Positions 35,934 through 45,213 of a DNA stretch of 64,000 nt are shown one piece after another. Position 1 is the first letter of the stretch. Each line of letters begins with the position of its first letter. A program made the translations under genes and the position numbers. The notes beneath the pieces are model-generated. The model was not told the DNA's origin. It made no database searches and saw only the letters and a program-made list of their open reading frames with translations. Location of the stretch: NCBI GenBank assembly GCA_030160035.1, contig BSNO01000001.1:558001-622000 (forward strand), in the 5' to 3' direction. This DNA comes from Rhizobium albus. GTDB lineage: Bacteria > Pseudomonadota > Alphaproteobacteria > Rhizobiales > Rhizobiaceae.

Positions 35934-37097
35934 TTAAAGTTCGCAGCCGTTCGGTTCGTCGCGAACGGCCTCGACCGTGTCGAGCAGTTCCTGCGTCAGC
36001 TTGCCGTCTTCGCCTTCGACGATGTCGTAGATGTAGACGTTCTGGACGATGTTGTTGGTGGCCGGATCGATTTCGAGCGGACCGCGCGGACCGGTGTACT
36101 GCACGTCGCGCAGCGCTTCCTTGATGGACTCGCGATCCGTGGCGCCGGCCTTGACGGCTTCCACGAGCGCGCGGCCGGCGTCGTAACCCTGCACTGCGTA
36201 TTCGGAGGGCAGGCGATTAGCCTTGGCCTGGAAGGCTTCGACAAAGGCCTTGTTTTCCGGCGTATCGAGCGTCGGCAGGTAATGCAGCGACGTGATGACA
36301 CCCAATGCCGCCGGCCCTTCGGCGTCGAGATAGAGCTGCGACGTCAGGAAGCCTGAGCCATAAAGCGGAGTCTCGTCCTTGATGCCGAAGGAATCGTATT
36401 GCTTAACGAAGTTGATCGCCTCGCCGCCAGCATAGAAGACGAAGATCGCGTCCGGATCGGCAGCCTGCGCCGTCGTCAGGTACGGTCCGAAATCCTGTGT
36501 CTGGCCGAAGGGCGTGTAGTCCTGGCCGAGCACTTCACCACCAGCGGCCTCGAAGGCCGTGACGAAGGCGCCGATGTGCTGGCGGCCGGCGGCGTAATCG
36601 GGAGCGAGTGTGTAGACGGTGCGCACGCCCTGATCATAGAGCCACTGGCCCATGGGGCGGTTGACCTGCGCATTCGAGAAGGACACGCGGGTGATGTAAG
36701 GGCTGCAATCGGCGCCGGTTGCTTCGTCGTTACCGGCGTTGGAAACGATCAGCGGCGTCTGCGACTGGTCGACGAAATCGCGGATGGCTGCCAGAACGCC
36801 CGATGAAACGAGGCCCGTCAGAACATCGACTTCGTCCTGCAGGACGAGCTTGCGGGTAGCCGCGACGCCGACCTGCGGCGAGGCTTCGGTGTCCTCGCGG
36901 ATGATGTTGAAGCGATCCGTCATGCCCGCTTCTTCGAGCGCCAGCACGAACCCTTGATCGATCTCTTCGCCAAGCGAGGCGTAGACGCCGACATAAGGCA
37001 ATATCATGCCGACATCGATAACGTCTTCCTGCGCCATCGCAGTCGTCGCGCTGAGCGCAAATGCGCCCGCCAATGCAGATTTAACTATCAGATTCAT
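35934..37097 (-). CDS. ABC transporter substrate-binding protein, LivK type, probably for aromatic acids
   Basis: Periplasmic binding protein of 387 aa (Peripla_BP_6). A signal peptide is visible, with cleavage after TTAMAQ. The mature protein starts VIDVGMILPYVGVYASLGEEI and has LVSSGVLAAIRD. One Cys pair (GADCSPYITR and the C-terminal NGCEL) could be a disulfide. It is first in livKHMGF and divergent from benzoate-CoA ligase, with TGCATTAT-like sites between them. That points to benzoate or a related aromatic acid as ligand; the assignment rests on context. Confidence 0.9.
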   Translation of the reverse strand: MNLIVKSALAGAFALSATTAMAQEDVIDVGMILPYVGVYASLGEEIDQGFVLALEEAGMTDRFNIIREDTEASPQVGVAATRKLVLQDEVDVLTGLVSSGVLAAIRDFVDQSQTPLIVSNAGNDEATGADCSPYITRVSFSNAQVNRPMGQWLYDQGVRTVYTLAPDYAAGRQHIGAFVTAFEAAGGEVLGQDYTPFGQTQDFGPYLTTAQAADPDAIFVFYAGGEAINFVKQYDSFGIKDETPLYGSGFLTSQLYLDAEGPAALGVITSLHYLPTLDTPENKAFVEAFQAKANRLPSEYAVQGYDAGRALVEAVKAGATDRESIKEALRDVQYTGPRGPLEIDPATNNIVQNVYIYDIVEGEDGKLTQELLDTVEAVRDEPNGCEL

Positions 37098-37211
37098 TCT
37101 GTTCTCCTCCCGTTTTCTCCTCGACCGAGCTTTCCCGTTCGTGAACCGGATTGCAAGCGGCCGTCTCCTCCACCCAAACTCTAATCAAGCAGCGAGCGGC
37201 ATTCAAGCAAT

Positions 37212-37273
37212 ATAATGCACAAGCATCCAGATTTCGGTATTGCGTGTCTATCTATCTGGGTATTATGCATAAT
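37212..37273. promoter_or_regulatory. Candidate BoxR operators between livK and the benzoate-CoA ligase gene
   Basis: Two sites in a 346-base divergent intergenic region. ATAATGCA is at 37212-37219, and ATTATGCATAAT, a perfect 12-bp palindrome, is at 37262-37273. Both contain the half-site ATAATGCA or its near form, also found in front of boxC and boxR. BoxR/BzdR proteins are known to bind repeated TGCA elements. The rest of the gap is AT-rich, with nothing else that I can name. Confidence 0.6.
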
Positions 37274-37443
37274 TTGGTTCAGGAAGACTGTTTGACGTGT
37301 CGTGGGCCGGCAAAAGAATAGGCATTATCTTGCAACATGCGGATTGCTAGGCCATAGTGCCGGTATCGGAAGCGGCGGGGGAGATCGCCGTTTCGGCCGC
37401 CAAAGCGGTGCCGATGTGCTTTAGAAAAATGGGAGGACTGGCG

Positions 37444-39000
37444 TTGCGTAGGGAGAACGCGAACGCTGCGGAATTCTTCGTGGATCGCCACGTGGAAACG
37501 CAAGCAGCCGACAAGAACGCCTTCGTCGAGGGCGTCGATCAGGGCAGGGCCCTGACCTATCGCCAACTTGCCGCGCAGGCCGGACGGATGGCTTCGCTTT
37601 TCGAGCGCCACGGGCTCACTCGGGAAGACCGCGCCGCGATGATCGTGCTCGACACGATCGAGTTTCCGGTGATCTTCTGGGGCAGCCTGAAGGCGGGCAT
37701 CGTGCCGGCCCCATTGAACACGCTGCTCTCTGCCGATCTTTACGCCTTCATCCTGCGCGACAGCCGCGCCAAGGCGCTGTTCGTCTCCAAGGCGTTGCTG
37801 CCTGTGGTCGAGCCCGTGCTCAAGGACATGCCGTTCCTGAAGGCCGTCTTCGTGATCGGCGGTGATGGCAGTGAAGGCTACCTCGATTTCGCAGCCGAGC
37901 TGGATGCGAGCGCGTCGTCGCCGGACACGCTTGAGGTCTGCGGCGACGAAACGGCTTTCTGGCTCTATTCCTCAGGCTCGACGGGCGCGCCGAAAGGGGT
38001 TCGACACGTCCATTCCAGCCTGCGTGCGACCTACGAGACCTACGGCGTCCAGGTTCTTGGGATCCGGCCCGACGACGTCGTCTTCTCAGCCGCCAAGCTG
38101 TTCTTCGCCTATGGTCTCGGCAACGGCATGACCTTCCCGATGGGCGCCGGGGCGACCGCGGTCCTCTATCCGGGCCGGCCCGTGCCTGCGGATCTCTTTG
38201 CCGTCACCGAGCGCGTGCAGCCGACGATCTTCTACGGCGTGCCGACGCTTTACGCTTCCATGGTGCAGGCGATGCGCGATGGACCCCCCGCGGGGCTTCA
38301 GCGTTTGCGCCAATGTGTTTCAGCGGGCGAGGCGCTGCCCCAGGAGGTCGGCAAGCGCTGGCAGGCAATCACCGGCGTCGACATTCTCGATGGTGTCGGG
38401 TCCACCGAGATGCTGCACATCTTTCTTTCCAACGCGCCGGGATCGGTCGCCTACGGCACGTCCGGGTTCGCCGTGCCTGGCTATGAACTGCGTCTCGTGG
38501 ATGAAGCAGGCGCCGACGTGCCGGTCGGCGGTGTCGGCGAGCTTCTGGTCAAGGGTCCCTCGGCTGCCGACGGCTACTGGAACCAGCGGGAGAAATCGCG
38601 CAGCACTTTCGAAGGCCATTGGACGCGGACCGGCGACAAATACGAACGGCGTGACGACGGCCGTCTCGTCTACTGCGGCCGCACCGACGACATGTTCAAG
38701 GTATCCGGCATATGGGTGGCGCCCTTCGAGATCGAGCAAGCGTTGATCACGCATCCCGCCGTGCTCGAAGCCGCCGTCATCGCGCAGAAGGACGAGACCG
38801 GTCTCGACAAGCCCAAGGCCTTCGTCGTCGTCAAGGACAAGCCCGCGCCCGCCGATCTCAACGAGGTGCTGAAGGAGCATGTCAAGGAGAAGGTCGGGAA
38901 ATGGAAATACCCGCGCTGGATCGAGATCGTCGACGAGTTGCCGAAGACGGCGACCGGCAAGATTCAGCGCTTCAAGCTGCGCCAGCAGGAGGTTGCATGA
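37444..39000 (+). CDS. bclA: Benzoate-CoA ligase
   Basis: AMP-forming ligase of about 518 aa that activates benzoate to benzoyl-CoA, the first step of the box pathway. It has the P-loop YSSGSTGAPKGVRH, the aryl-CoA-ligase stretch SAAKLFFAYGLGNGMTFP, the motif GSTEMLHIFLSN, and the C-terminal catalytic Lys in TATGKIQRF. The start is uncertain. TTG 37444 has a GGGAGGA ribosome site 7-8 bases before it and gives the usual N-terminus; ATG 37429 lacks a good site. The gene is divergent from livK and overlaps the next gene by 4 bases. Confidence 0.92.
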   Translation: MRRENANAAEFFVDRHVETQAADKNAFVEGVDQGRALTYRQLAAQAGRMASLFERHGLTREDRAAMIVLDTIEFPVIFWGSLKAGIVPAPLNTLLSADLYAFILRDSRAKALFVSKALLPVVEPVLKDMPFLKAVFVIGGDGSEGYLDFAAELDASASSPDTLEVCGDETAFWLYSSGSTGAPKGVRHVHSSLRATYETYGVQVLGIRPDDVVFSAAKLFFAYGLGNGMTFPMGAGATAVLYPGRPVPADLFAVTERVQPTIFYGVPTLYASMVQAMRDGPPAGLQRLRQCVSAGEALPQEVGKRWQAITGVDILDGVGSTEMLHIFLSNAPGSVAYGTSGFAVPGYELRLVDEAGADVPVGGVGELLVKGPSAADGYWNQREKSRSTFEGHWTRTGDKYERRDDGRLVYCGRTDDMFKVSGIWVAPFEIEQALITHPAVLEAAVIAQKDETGLDKPKAFVVVKDKPAPADLNEVLKEHVKEKVGKWKYPRWIEIVDELPKTATGKIQRFKLRQQEVA

Positions 39001-39821
39001 CCATGCGCTGGGAGACTGGCAGCGAGCTTACGATCCTGGCTGGTGACAAGAGGCTGGAGGCGCGGTGTTTCGGGCCTGCCCCGGGAACCAAGCCGACGAT
39101 CGTCATGCTGCATGAGGGCCTCGGCTCAGTGAGCCTCTGGCGCGACTTTCCGGAGCAACTCGCAGAGCGGACAGGCTGCGGCGTCTTCGTCTATTCGCGC
39201 GCTGGTTATGGCAAGTCCGAGGCCGCGGAATTGCCGCATCCGCTCGACTACATGACGCGCGAGGCAGTCGATGTGTTGCCCGACGTTCTCGAAGCCATCG
39301 GCTTTCAGGAAGGTGTGCTTCTCGGGCACAGTGACGGCGCCTCGATTGCGGCGATCTATGGCGGAAGCGTTCAGGACCACCGGGTTCGCGGCCTCATTTT
39401 GATCGCACCGCATTTCTTCACCGAACCGGAAGGCTTGGCCGCCATTGCCGAGGCCAAAATTGCCTATGAAACCGGTGATCTTCGCGAGAAGCTCGCGCGG
39501 CATCACGCCCATGTGGATGTGGCGTTCAATGGATGGAACGAGGCTTGGCTCGATCCTGCGTTCAAGGCATGGAACATCGCCGAGGTGATCGACTATTGGC
39601 GCATTCCCGTGCTCGCGATCCAGGGCCGAAACGACCAGTACGGGACGCTGGCGCAGATCGAAGAAATCGAGAACCGCATCTATTCGCCGGTCGACGTCGA
39701 AATCTTCGACGATTGTCGGCACGCGCCTTTCATCGACCAGAAGGACAGGACGCTCGACGTCATCTCCGACTTCGTCGCACGGCTCGACCGGATCGAGCAC
39801 AGCAAAGTGGAAATCGCATGA
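38997..39821 (+). CDS. Alpha/beta hydrolase of the box cluster
   Basis: Serine hydrolase of 274 aa. The nucleophile Ser is in LGHSDGAS, the acid is probably Asp in QGRNDQYG, and the His is in CRHAPFID. The ATG overlaps the ligase stop (ATGA) and has a strong AGGAGGTTGC in front. Hydrolases of this kind are common in box operons; roles suggested for them include lactone or ester cleavage or rescue of stalled CoA intermediates. The sequence does not decide among these. It is translationally coupled on both sides, to bclA and boxD. Confidence 0.87.
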   Translation: MTMRWETGSELTILAGDKRLEARCFGPAPGTKPTIVMLHEGLGSVSLWRDFPEQLAERTGCGVFVYSRAGYGKSEAAELPHPLDYMTREAVDVLPDVLEAIGFQEGVLLGHSDGASIAAIYGGSVQDHRVRGLILIAPHFFTEPEGLAAIAEAKIAYETGDLREKLARHHAHVDVAFNGWNEAWLDPAFKAWNIAEVIDYWRIPVLAIQGRNDQYGTLAQIEEIENRIYSPVDVEIFDDCRHAPFIDQKDRTLDVISDFVARLDRIEHSKVEIA

Positions 39822-41383
39822 AACTGGAAAGTTATGTCGGCGGCCAATGGCGCGCCGGCGACGGTCACGCACGGGCGTTCATCAATCCAACGACCGGCGA
39901 AGCGCTCGGCGAAGTGGTCGATGGGGGCTTCGACATGGCCGAGGCACTGAATTTTGCGCGCGAGAAGGGCACGACCGCTTTGTCCTCCATGAGCTTTGCC
40001 GAGCGCGGCAATCTCCTGCGGGGCATTGCGGATGTGCTTACGGCAAATCGCGACAAATATGGCGAGATCGCTCGGCTGAACTCAGGCAACACGGTGGGTG
40101 ATGCGGCGATCGACATCGATGGCGGCATAGCGACGCTCAAGGTGTATGCCCGCTATGGCAAGACGCTGGGTGATGCACATGGGCTGCTGGAGCCGGGCCA
40201 AGATCAGCTGGCCAAGGAGCCAGTTTTCTTCGCGCGGCACATCTGGACGACTCGGCCGGGCGTCGCGCTGCAGATCAACGCCTTCAACTTCCCATCCTGG
40301 GGCCTGTGGGAGAAGGTATCGACCGCGCTGCTTTCGGGCGTCGCCAGCGTCGCCAAGCCTGCATCGGCCACAGCGTGGTTGTCCCATGAAATGGTGCGCG
40401 ACGTCATCGCCGCCGATATTCTGCCAGTTGGCGCGCTTTCGCTCGTCTGCGGCAGCGGGACCGGGCTTGCCGACCATCTCGGCCCGATGGACAGCCTCGC
40501 ATTTACCGGCTCTGCCGATACGGGGCTGAAGCTGCGTTCGGGCAAAAGCTTGTTGGAAAGCGGTGCTCGGGTCACGATCGAGGCCGATAGCGTCAACGCG
40601 ACGATCCTCGGGCCAGACGCCGCGCCGGGAACGGCCGTGTTCGATCTCGCGGTTCGGGAAGCGGTGAAAGCGCTGACCGTGAAAGCGGGGCAGCTTTGCA
40701 CCAATATCCGGCGCATTCTCGTTCCGGCGCAGCATCGGGCGGCATTCGAGGAGGCCGTCGCGGCCAAGCTCGACCAGATCGTGGTCGGTGATCCGGCACT
40801 CGAGACTGTCCGGATGGGCCCGCTTGTCGATCTCAAGCAGCGCGATGCGGCGCTTCGCGGTATCGAGGCGCTGAAATCCGAGGCGCGCGTCATTCGTGGC
40901 GGCGACATTGGGCAGGCGGAAGGCGCGGACGCGCAAAAGGGTGCCTTCCTGCTGCCGACGCTGCTGCGATGCGACGATCCCGGTGGTGCGCGGATCGTGC
41001 ATGAGACGGAAGTGTTCGGGCCGTGTGCGACGGTCATGGCCTATGAGCATGCAGACGACGCGGTGCGGCTCGCGGCAAAGGGTGGCGGTTCGCTCGCCGT
41101 CAGTCTCTTTTCCGATGACGTTGCGGTCCAGACGCGCATGGTTGCCGGGCTCGCTCCGTGGCACGGCCGGCTTCTGGTCATCGACGAGATGGTCGGGAAG
41201 AACCACACGGGCCACTCGATCGTCATGCCGCAGTGCGTGCATGGCGGCCCGGGGCGGGCCGGTGGCGGCGAGGAGTTGGGCGGCCTTCGCGGGCTTCGCT
41301 TCCACATGCAGCGTTCCGCCATTCAGGGCTCGCCTGGGCTCTTCGGGGCGCTTCGAAGCGATGCGGTCGAAGCCAATCTTTGA
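39818..41383 (+). CDS. boxD: 3,4-dehydroadipyl-CoA semialdehyde dehydrogenase (BoxD)
   Basis: Aldehyde dehydrogenase of 521 aa, expected to oxidise the ring-opened semialdehyde from BoxC to 3,4-dehydroadipyl-CoA with NADP+. The catalytic Cys is in KAGQLCTNIRR, the cofactor loop is LAFTGSADTGLKL, and the fold resembles the dehydrogenase half of PaaZ (MKLESYVGGQWRAGDG start, HTGHSIVMPQCVHGGPGRAGGG near the end). The start overlaps the hydrolase stop (ATGA). The 3' end overlaps the DUF309 gene by 23 bases. Confidence 0.92.
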   Translation: MKLESYVGGQWRAGDGHARAFINPTTGEALGEVVDGGFDMAEALNFAREKGTTALSSMSFAERGNLLRGIADVLTANRDKYGEIARLNSGNTVGDAAIDIDGGIATLKVYARYGKTLGDAHGLLEPGQDQLAKEPVFFARHIWTTRPGVALQINAFNFPSWGLWEKVSTALLSGVASVAKPASATAWLSHEMVRDVIAADILPVGALSLVCGSGTGLADHLGPMDSLAFTGSADTGLKLRSGKSLLESGARVTIEADSVNATILGPDAAPGTAVFDLAVREAVKALTVKAGQLCTNIRRILVPAQHRAAFEEAVAAKLDQIVVGDPALETVRMGPLVDLKQRDAALRGIEALKSEARVIRGGDIGQAEGADAQKGAFLLPTLLRCDDPGGARIVHETEVFGPCATVMAYEHADDAVRLAAKGGGSLAVSLFSDDVAVQTRMVAGLAPWHGRLLVIDEMVGKNHTGHSIVMPQCVHGGPGRAGGGEELGGLRGLRFHMQRSAIQGSPGLFGALRSDAVEANL

Positions 41384-41885
41384 AACCGCGCGAGCGCAGG
41401 CGGCCCATCGGGCGGCGCATGATTGGCCACTGCCACCGGAACCTTACCTGCCGGGACTGACGAAGCGGCCGGATAGCGGCGATGACGTGCATCGCGTGGC
41501 AGCTCTCGCGCCCGATCCGACCGACCCGAATGCGTGGCGCGAGAACGCTGCGTATCTGGCGGGGTTCAGGCTTTATAATGCAGGGTTCGGTTGGGAAGCG
41601 CATGAGGTTTGGGAGCCAGTCTGGATGCATGCGCCGCCCCACGGCGCGGAACGTTACCTGCTGCAAGGGCTGATCCAGCTTGCCAATGCCCGGCTGAAAT
41701 TCGCGATGAAGCGCGATCGGGCGGGCGGCAGGCTGGTAGGGATTGCGGCCGGGCTGCTCGAACACGCCGACTATGCGGCACGGGGAGAGGACGTGATGGG
41801 CGTCGATCTCCCGACGCTTCTGGGAGACACCCGTCGCGCCAGCGATATGCCGGGGCAAACACCAGAACTGCATTATAATGCATAA
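41361..41885 (+). CDS. DUF309 family protein
   Basis: Protein of 174 aa. It has the DUF309 signature GFGWEAHEVWEPVW followed by LLQGLIQLANARLK, suggesting a small helical, possibly metal-binding protein (His and Glu in WEAHEVWE). Function is unknown for the family. The ATG at 41361 lies within boxD, giving a 23-base overlap in another frame. The last codons of this gene also form part of a TGCATTATAATGCA element. DUF309 genes occur in several box clusters, so a link with the pathway is possible. Confidence 0.82.
   Translation: MRSKPIFETARAQAAHRAAHDWPLPPEPYLPGLTKRPDSGDDVHRVAALAPDPTDPNAWRENAAYLAGFRLYNAGFGWEAHEVWEPVWMHAPPHGAERYLLQGLIQLANARLKFAMKRDRAGGRLVGIAAGLLEHADYAARGEDVMGVDLPTLLGDTRRASDMPGQTPELHYNA
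41869..41882. promoter_or_regulatory. Candidate BoxR operator, site 1 upstream of boxC
   Basis: TGCATTATAATGCA, a perfect 14-bp palindrome of the form TGCA-N6-TGCA, the spacing reported for BoxR/BzdR-type operators. It overlaps the 3' end of the DUF309 reading frame and lies 110 bases in front of boxC. Confidence 0.75.
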
Positions 41886-41941
41886 ATTGATATTAAGATT
41901 TCCCAATAGCGCAGTTTTATGCTCATGGTGGGTGGACAGCT

Positions 41942-41955
41942 TGCATTAAAATGCA
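41942..41955. promoter_or_regulatory. Candidate BoxR operator, site 2 upstream of boxC
   Basis: TGCATTAAAATGCA: again TGCA-N6-TGCA, with one base pair of the spacer symmetry changed. It lies 36 bases before the boxC start, a place where a repressor would block polymerase. The centres of sites 1 and 2 are 73 bases apart, about seven helical turns. Confidence 0.75.
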
Positions 41956-41991
41956 CTAAACGTCATCAACGAACGACAAGGGAGGACAGTC

Positions 41992-43653
41992 GTGTCCAAG
42001 CGCATCGATTTTCAGGTCGACCCGGAGAGCTACCGCCATTGGCGCGTGGAATATGAGGGCGACGTCGCGAAGCTCTACATGGACGTCGACGAGAAGGGCG
42101 GCCTCTTCGAAGGCTACGATCTCAAGCTCAATTCCTACGATCTTGGTGTCGACATCGAGCTTGCGGACATCGTGCAGCGTATGCGCTTCGAGCACCCCGA
42201 GGTGAAGGCGATCGTGCTTCAGTCTGGCAAGGATCGCGTGTTCTGCGCCGGTGCGAACATCCGCATGCTCGGCAGCGCCACCCATGCCCACAAGGTCAAT
42301 TTCTGCAAGTTCACCAACGAAACGCGCAACACGTTCGAGGCTGCCGGCCGTGAGTCGGGCCAGCACTACATCTGCGCCGTGAAGGGCGCCTGTGCGGGTG
42401 GCGGCTATGAACTGGCGCTTGCCTGCGACCACATCATGCTCGTCGATGACGGTGCGTCCAACGTCGCGCTGCCGGAAGTGCCTTTGCTGGCCGTGCTTCC
42501 GGGCACGGGCGGCCTCACACGCGTGACCGACAAGCGCAAGGTACGCCGCGATCTGGCCGATGTGTTCTGCTCGATCGAGGAGGGCGTGAAGGGCAAGCGC
42601 GCCGTCGACTGGAACCTCGTCGACGAGATCGTCGCGAAGTCCAAGTTCGAGGAAACGATTTCGGAGCGCGCCAGCGAATTCGCCGGCAAGTCCAGGCGCG
42701 CTGCGGCCGAGAAGGGCGTCAAGCTGACGCCGCTCAACCGCACGTTCAACGACGATGGCGGCGTGACCTATTCCACCGTGGAGGTGGACCTCGATCGCAC
42801 GAAGGGCATCGTCACCATCACCATCAATGGTCCTGATGGCGAAGCGCCGAAGGATGCCGCAGACCTGCTCGCACAGGGTGCCGATGCCTGGATCCTGCGG
42901 GCAGCGCGCGAGCTCGACGATGCGATCCTGCATCTGAGGCTGAACGAACTTGAACTCGGCACCTGGGTCATCCGCAGTCAGGGCGATCCTGCCGCTGTGT
43001 TGGCGCATGAAAAGGTGCTGACGGACAACGCCGATCACTGGCTGGCCAACGAAATTCTTCTCTATTGGAAGCGCGTGCTGAAGCGTGTCGACGTCACCTC
43101 GCGCTCGCTCGTGGCGCTCGTGGAGCCGGGCTCATGCTTTGCCGGCGTGCTGGCCGAACTGCTTTTTGCCGTCGACCGTTCCTACATGGCCGAAGGCGAT
43201 TTCGAGGGCGACAATCGTCCCATCGCGTCGATCACGCTGTCCGATGCGAATTTCGGACCGTTCCCCATGGCCAACGATCTGACGCGTCTTCAAACGCGGT
43301 TCCTCGGCCAGCCTTCGAAAGTCGATGAGGTCAAGGGGCGGATCAGTGAACCGCTCGAAGCGTTCGATGCCAACGAGCTTGGGCTTGTGACTTACTGCTT
43401 CGACGACATCGACTGGGAAGACGAAGTTCGCATCTTCCTCGAAGAGCGTGCGTCGTTTTCCCCGGATGCCATGACGGGCATGGAAGCCAATCTGCGCTTC
43501 CCCGGACCTGAGACCATGGAAACACGCATCTTCGGCCGGTTGACCGCTTGGCAGAACTGGATTTTCCAGCGGCCGAACGCCGTTGGCGAAAATGGGGCAC
43601 TGCAACGCTACGGGACGGGGATCCGCGGCGATTACGACATGCGCCGCGTGTGA
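41992..43653 (+). CDS. boxC: 2,3-epoxybenzoyl-CoA dihydrolase (BoxC)
   Basis: Ring-opening enzyme of 553 aa. It hydrolyses 2,3-epoxybenzoyl-CoA to 3,4-dehydroadipyl-CoA semialdehyde and formate without oxygen. A crotonase domain is visible in residues 60-200 (SGKDRVFCAGANIRML, then KGACAGGGYELALACDH), followed by a second, divergent half typical of BoxC. Length agrees with the Azoarcus enzyme. The start is GTG 41992, with GGAGGA eight bases before. It heads boxC-boxB-boxA behind two operator-like palindromes. Confidence 0.95.
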   Translation: MSKRIDFQVDPESYRHWRVEYEGDVAKLYMDVDEKGGLFEGYDLKLNSYDLGVDIELADIVQRMRFEHPEVKAIVLQSGKDRVFCAGANIRMLGSATHAHKVNFCKFTNETRNTFEAAGRESGQHYICAVKGACAGGGYELALACDHIMLVDDGASNVALPEVPLLAVLPGTGGLTRVTDKRKVRRDLADVFCSIEEGVKGKRAVDWNLVDEIVAKSKFEETISERASEFAGKSRRAAAEKGVKLTPLNRTFNDDGGVTYSTVEVDLDRTKGIVTITINGPDGEAPKDAADLLAQGADAWILRAARELDDAILHLRLNELELGTWVIRSQGDPAAVLAHEKVLTDNADHWLANEILLYWKRVLKRVDVTSRSLVALVEPGSCFAGVLAELLFAVDRSYMAEGDFEGDNRPIASITLSDANFGPFPMANDLTRLQTRFLGQPSKVDEVKGRISEPLEAFDANELGLVTYCFDDIDWEDEVRIFLEERASFSPDAMTGMEANLRFPGPETMETRIFGRLTAWQNWIFQRPNAVGENGALQRYGTGIRGDYDMRRV

Positions 43654-43683
43654 CGGCGTCGGACATCATCGAGGAGAAGACGA

Positions 43684-45135
43684 ATGCTTGATCTCATCAA
43701 TGTCGCCTACGATACCCAGATCCCGAACAATGTGGGTCTGTCCTCCGACAAGCGCGTGCTGAAGGCGCTGGAAAAATGGCACCCCGGCTATATCAGCTGG
43801 TGGAACGACCTCGGGCCGGACGGCTTCCAGGAAAGTCTCGTCTATCTGCGCACCGCGGTTTCGGTCGATCCCAAGGGCTGGGCGAAGTTCGACTACGTAA
43901 AGATGCCCGAATATCGCTGGGGCATTCTTCTGGCTCCGCAGGTGGAGGGTCGGACGATCCCGTGCGGCGAACATGCAGGCCAGCCGGCCTGGCAGGAAGT
44001 GCCCGGCGAATACCGCAACATGCTGAAGCGGCTGATCGTCATTCAGGGCGATACCGAACCTGCCTCGGTCGAGCAGCAACGCCATCTCGGCAAGACCGCG
44101 CCGTCACTCTACGACATGCGCAATCTCTTTCAGGTGAATGTCGAGGAAGGCCGCCACCTCTGGGCGATGGTCTATCTGCTGCAGAAATATTTCGGTGCCG
44201 ATGGCCGCGAAGAGGCAGACGACCTTCTGCGCCGCACCTCGGGGTCGGAAGAAGCCCCGCGCATGCTCGGCGCCTTCAACGAGGCGACGCCGGATTGGCT
44301 GTCCTTCTTCATGTTCACCTATTTCACCGACCGTGACGGCAAGATGCAGCTGGAATCGCTTGCGCAATCGGGCTTCGATCCGCTGTCGCGCACCTGCCGC
44401 TTCATGCTGACGGAAGAAGCGCACCACATGTTCGTCGGTGAGACGGGCGTTGGCCGTGTCATCCAGCGCACCTGCGAGGCGATGAAGGAAGCCGGCATCG
44501 AGGACCCTTACGATATCGAGAAGGTTCGCGCGCTCGGTGTAATCGACCTGCCGACGATCCAGAAGAAGCTCAACCTGCACTATTCGCTGTCGCTCGATCT
44601 CTTCGGCTCGGAAGTGTCGACCAATGCGGCAAATGCGTTCAACGCGGGTATCAAAGGCCGCTATCAGGAAGCCAAGATCGACGACGACCACAAGCTTCAC
44701 AACGACACCTATCCCGTCATCCAGCTGAAGGACGGCAAGATCGTTTGGGAGGAAGTCGCAGCACTTTCGGCCATCAACATGCGCCTTCGCGACGACTACG
44801 TCCGCGATGCATCCGGTGGCGTGAAGCGCTGGAATGCGACGATCGAAAAGACCGGCATCCAGTTCGAGATGAAGATGCCGCATCAGGGCTTCTACCGCCA
44901 CATCGGCGTCTTCGCAGACGTCAATGTCGATCCGGACGGCACCATAATCTCCAAGGAAGAGTGGGATGCGAAGAAGGACGACTGGCTGCCGACCACGGCA
45001 GACGGCGATTTCATCCAGTCGCTCATGAAGCCAGTCTGGGAGCCAGGCAAGTTTGCCGGATGGATCGCGCCGCCGCGCGTCGGCATCGACAACAAGCCGG
45101 GCGATTTCGAATACGTCAAGCTCCACATGGCTTGA
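43684..45135 (+). CDS. boxB: Benzoyl-CoA 2,3-epoxidase, oxygenase subunit (BoxB)
   Basis: Diiron oxygenase of 483 aa that inserts one oxygen atom into benzoyl-CoA, using electrons from BoxA. Candidate iron ligands include Glu-x-x-His in LTEEAHHMFVGE and the Glu in NVEEGRHLW. The whole sequence reads as a standard BoxB, including HYSLSLDLFGSEVSTNAANA. It lies 30 bases after boxC. A perfect hairpin follows the stop codon and separates it from boxA. Confidence 0.95.
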   Translation: MLDLINVAYDTQIPNNVGLSSDKRVLKALEKWHPGYISWWNDLGPDGFQESLVYLRTAVSVDPKGWAKFDYVKMPEYRWGILLAPQVEGRTIPCGEHAGQPAWQEVPGEYRNMLKRLIVIQGDTEPASVEQQRHLGKTAPSLYDMRNLFQVNVEEGRHLWAMVYLLQKYFGADGREEADDLLRRTSGSEEAPRMLGAFNEATPDWLSFFMFTYFTDRDGKMQLESLAQSGFDPLSRTCRFMLTEEAHHMFVGETGVGRVIQRTCEAMKEAGIEDPYDIEKVRALGVIDLPTIQKKLNLHYSLSLDLFGSEVSTNAANAFNAGIKGRYQEAKIDDDHKLHNDTYPVIQLKDGKIVWEEVAALSAINMRLRDDYVRDASGGVKRWNATIEKTGIQFEMKMPHQGFYRHIGVFADVNVDPDGTIISKEEWDAKKDDWLPTTADGDFIQSLMKPVWEPGKFAGWIAPPRVGIDNKPGDFEYVKLHMA

Positions 45136-45152
45136 CGGCAGGCTCGCGAATT

Positions 45153-45181
45153 TCAGTGGCGAGCGCCAAGCTCGCCACTGA
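45153..45181 (+). other. Perfect 12-bp stem-loop between boxB and boxA
   Basis: TCAGTGGCGAGC at 45153-45164 and GCTCGCCACTGA at 45170-45181 form a perfect stem with a 5-base loop, 18 bases after the boxB stop and 33 before the boxA start. It is not followed by a T-run. The likely effect is to stabilise the boxCB message or partly stop transcription before boxA, giving less reductase than oxygenase. Confidence 0.75.
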
Positions 45182-45213
45182 TCGCATTGGTGACCACGGG
45201 AGGCACCCGCCCC

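Noticed and set aside
41929-41946. Possible sigma-54 promoter (GG-N10-GC) before boxC
   Set aside because: Only the two dinucleotides fit; the bases around them do not match the consensus, and it overlaps a BoxR-type site.
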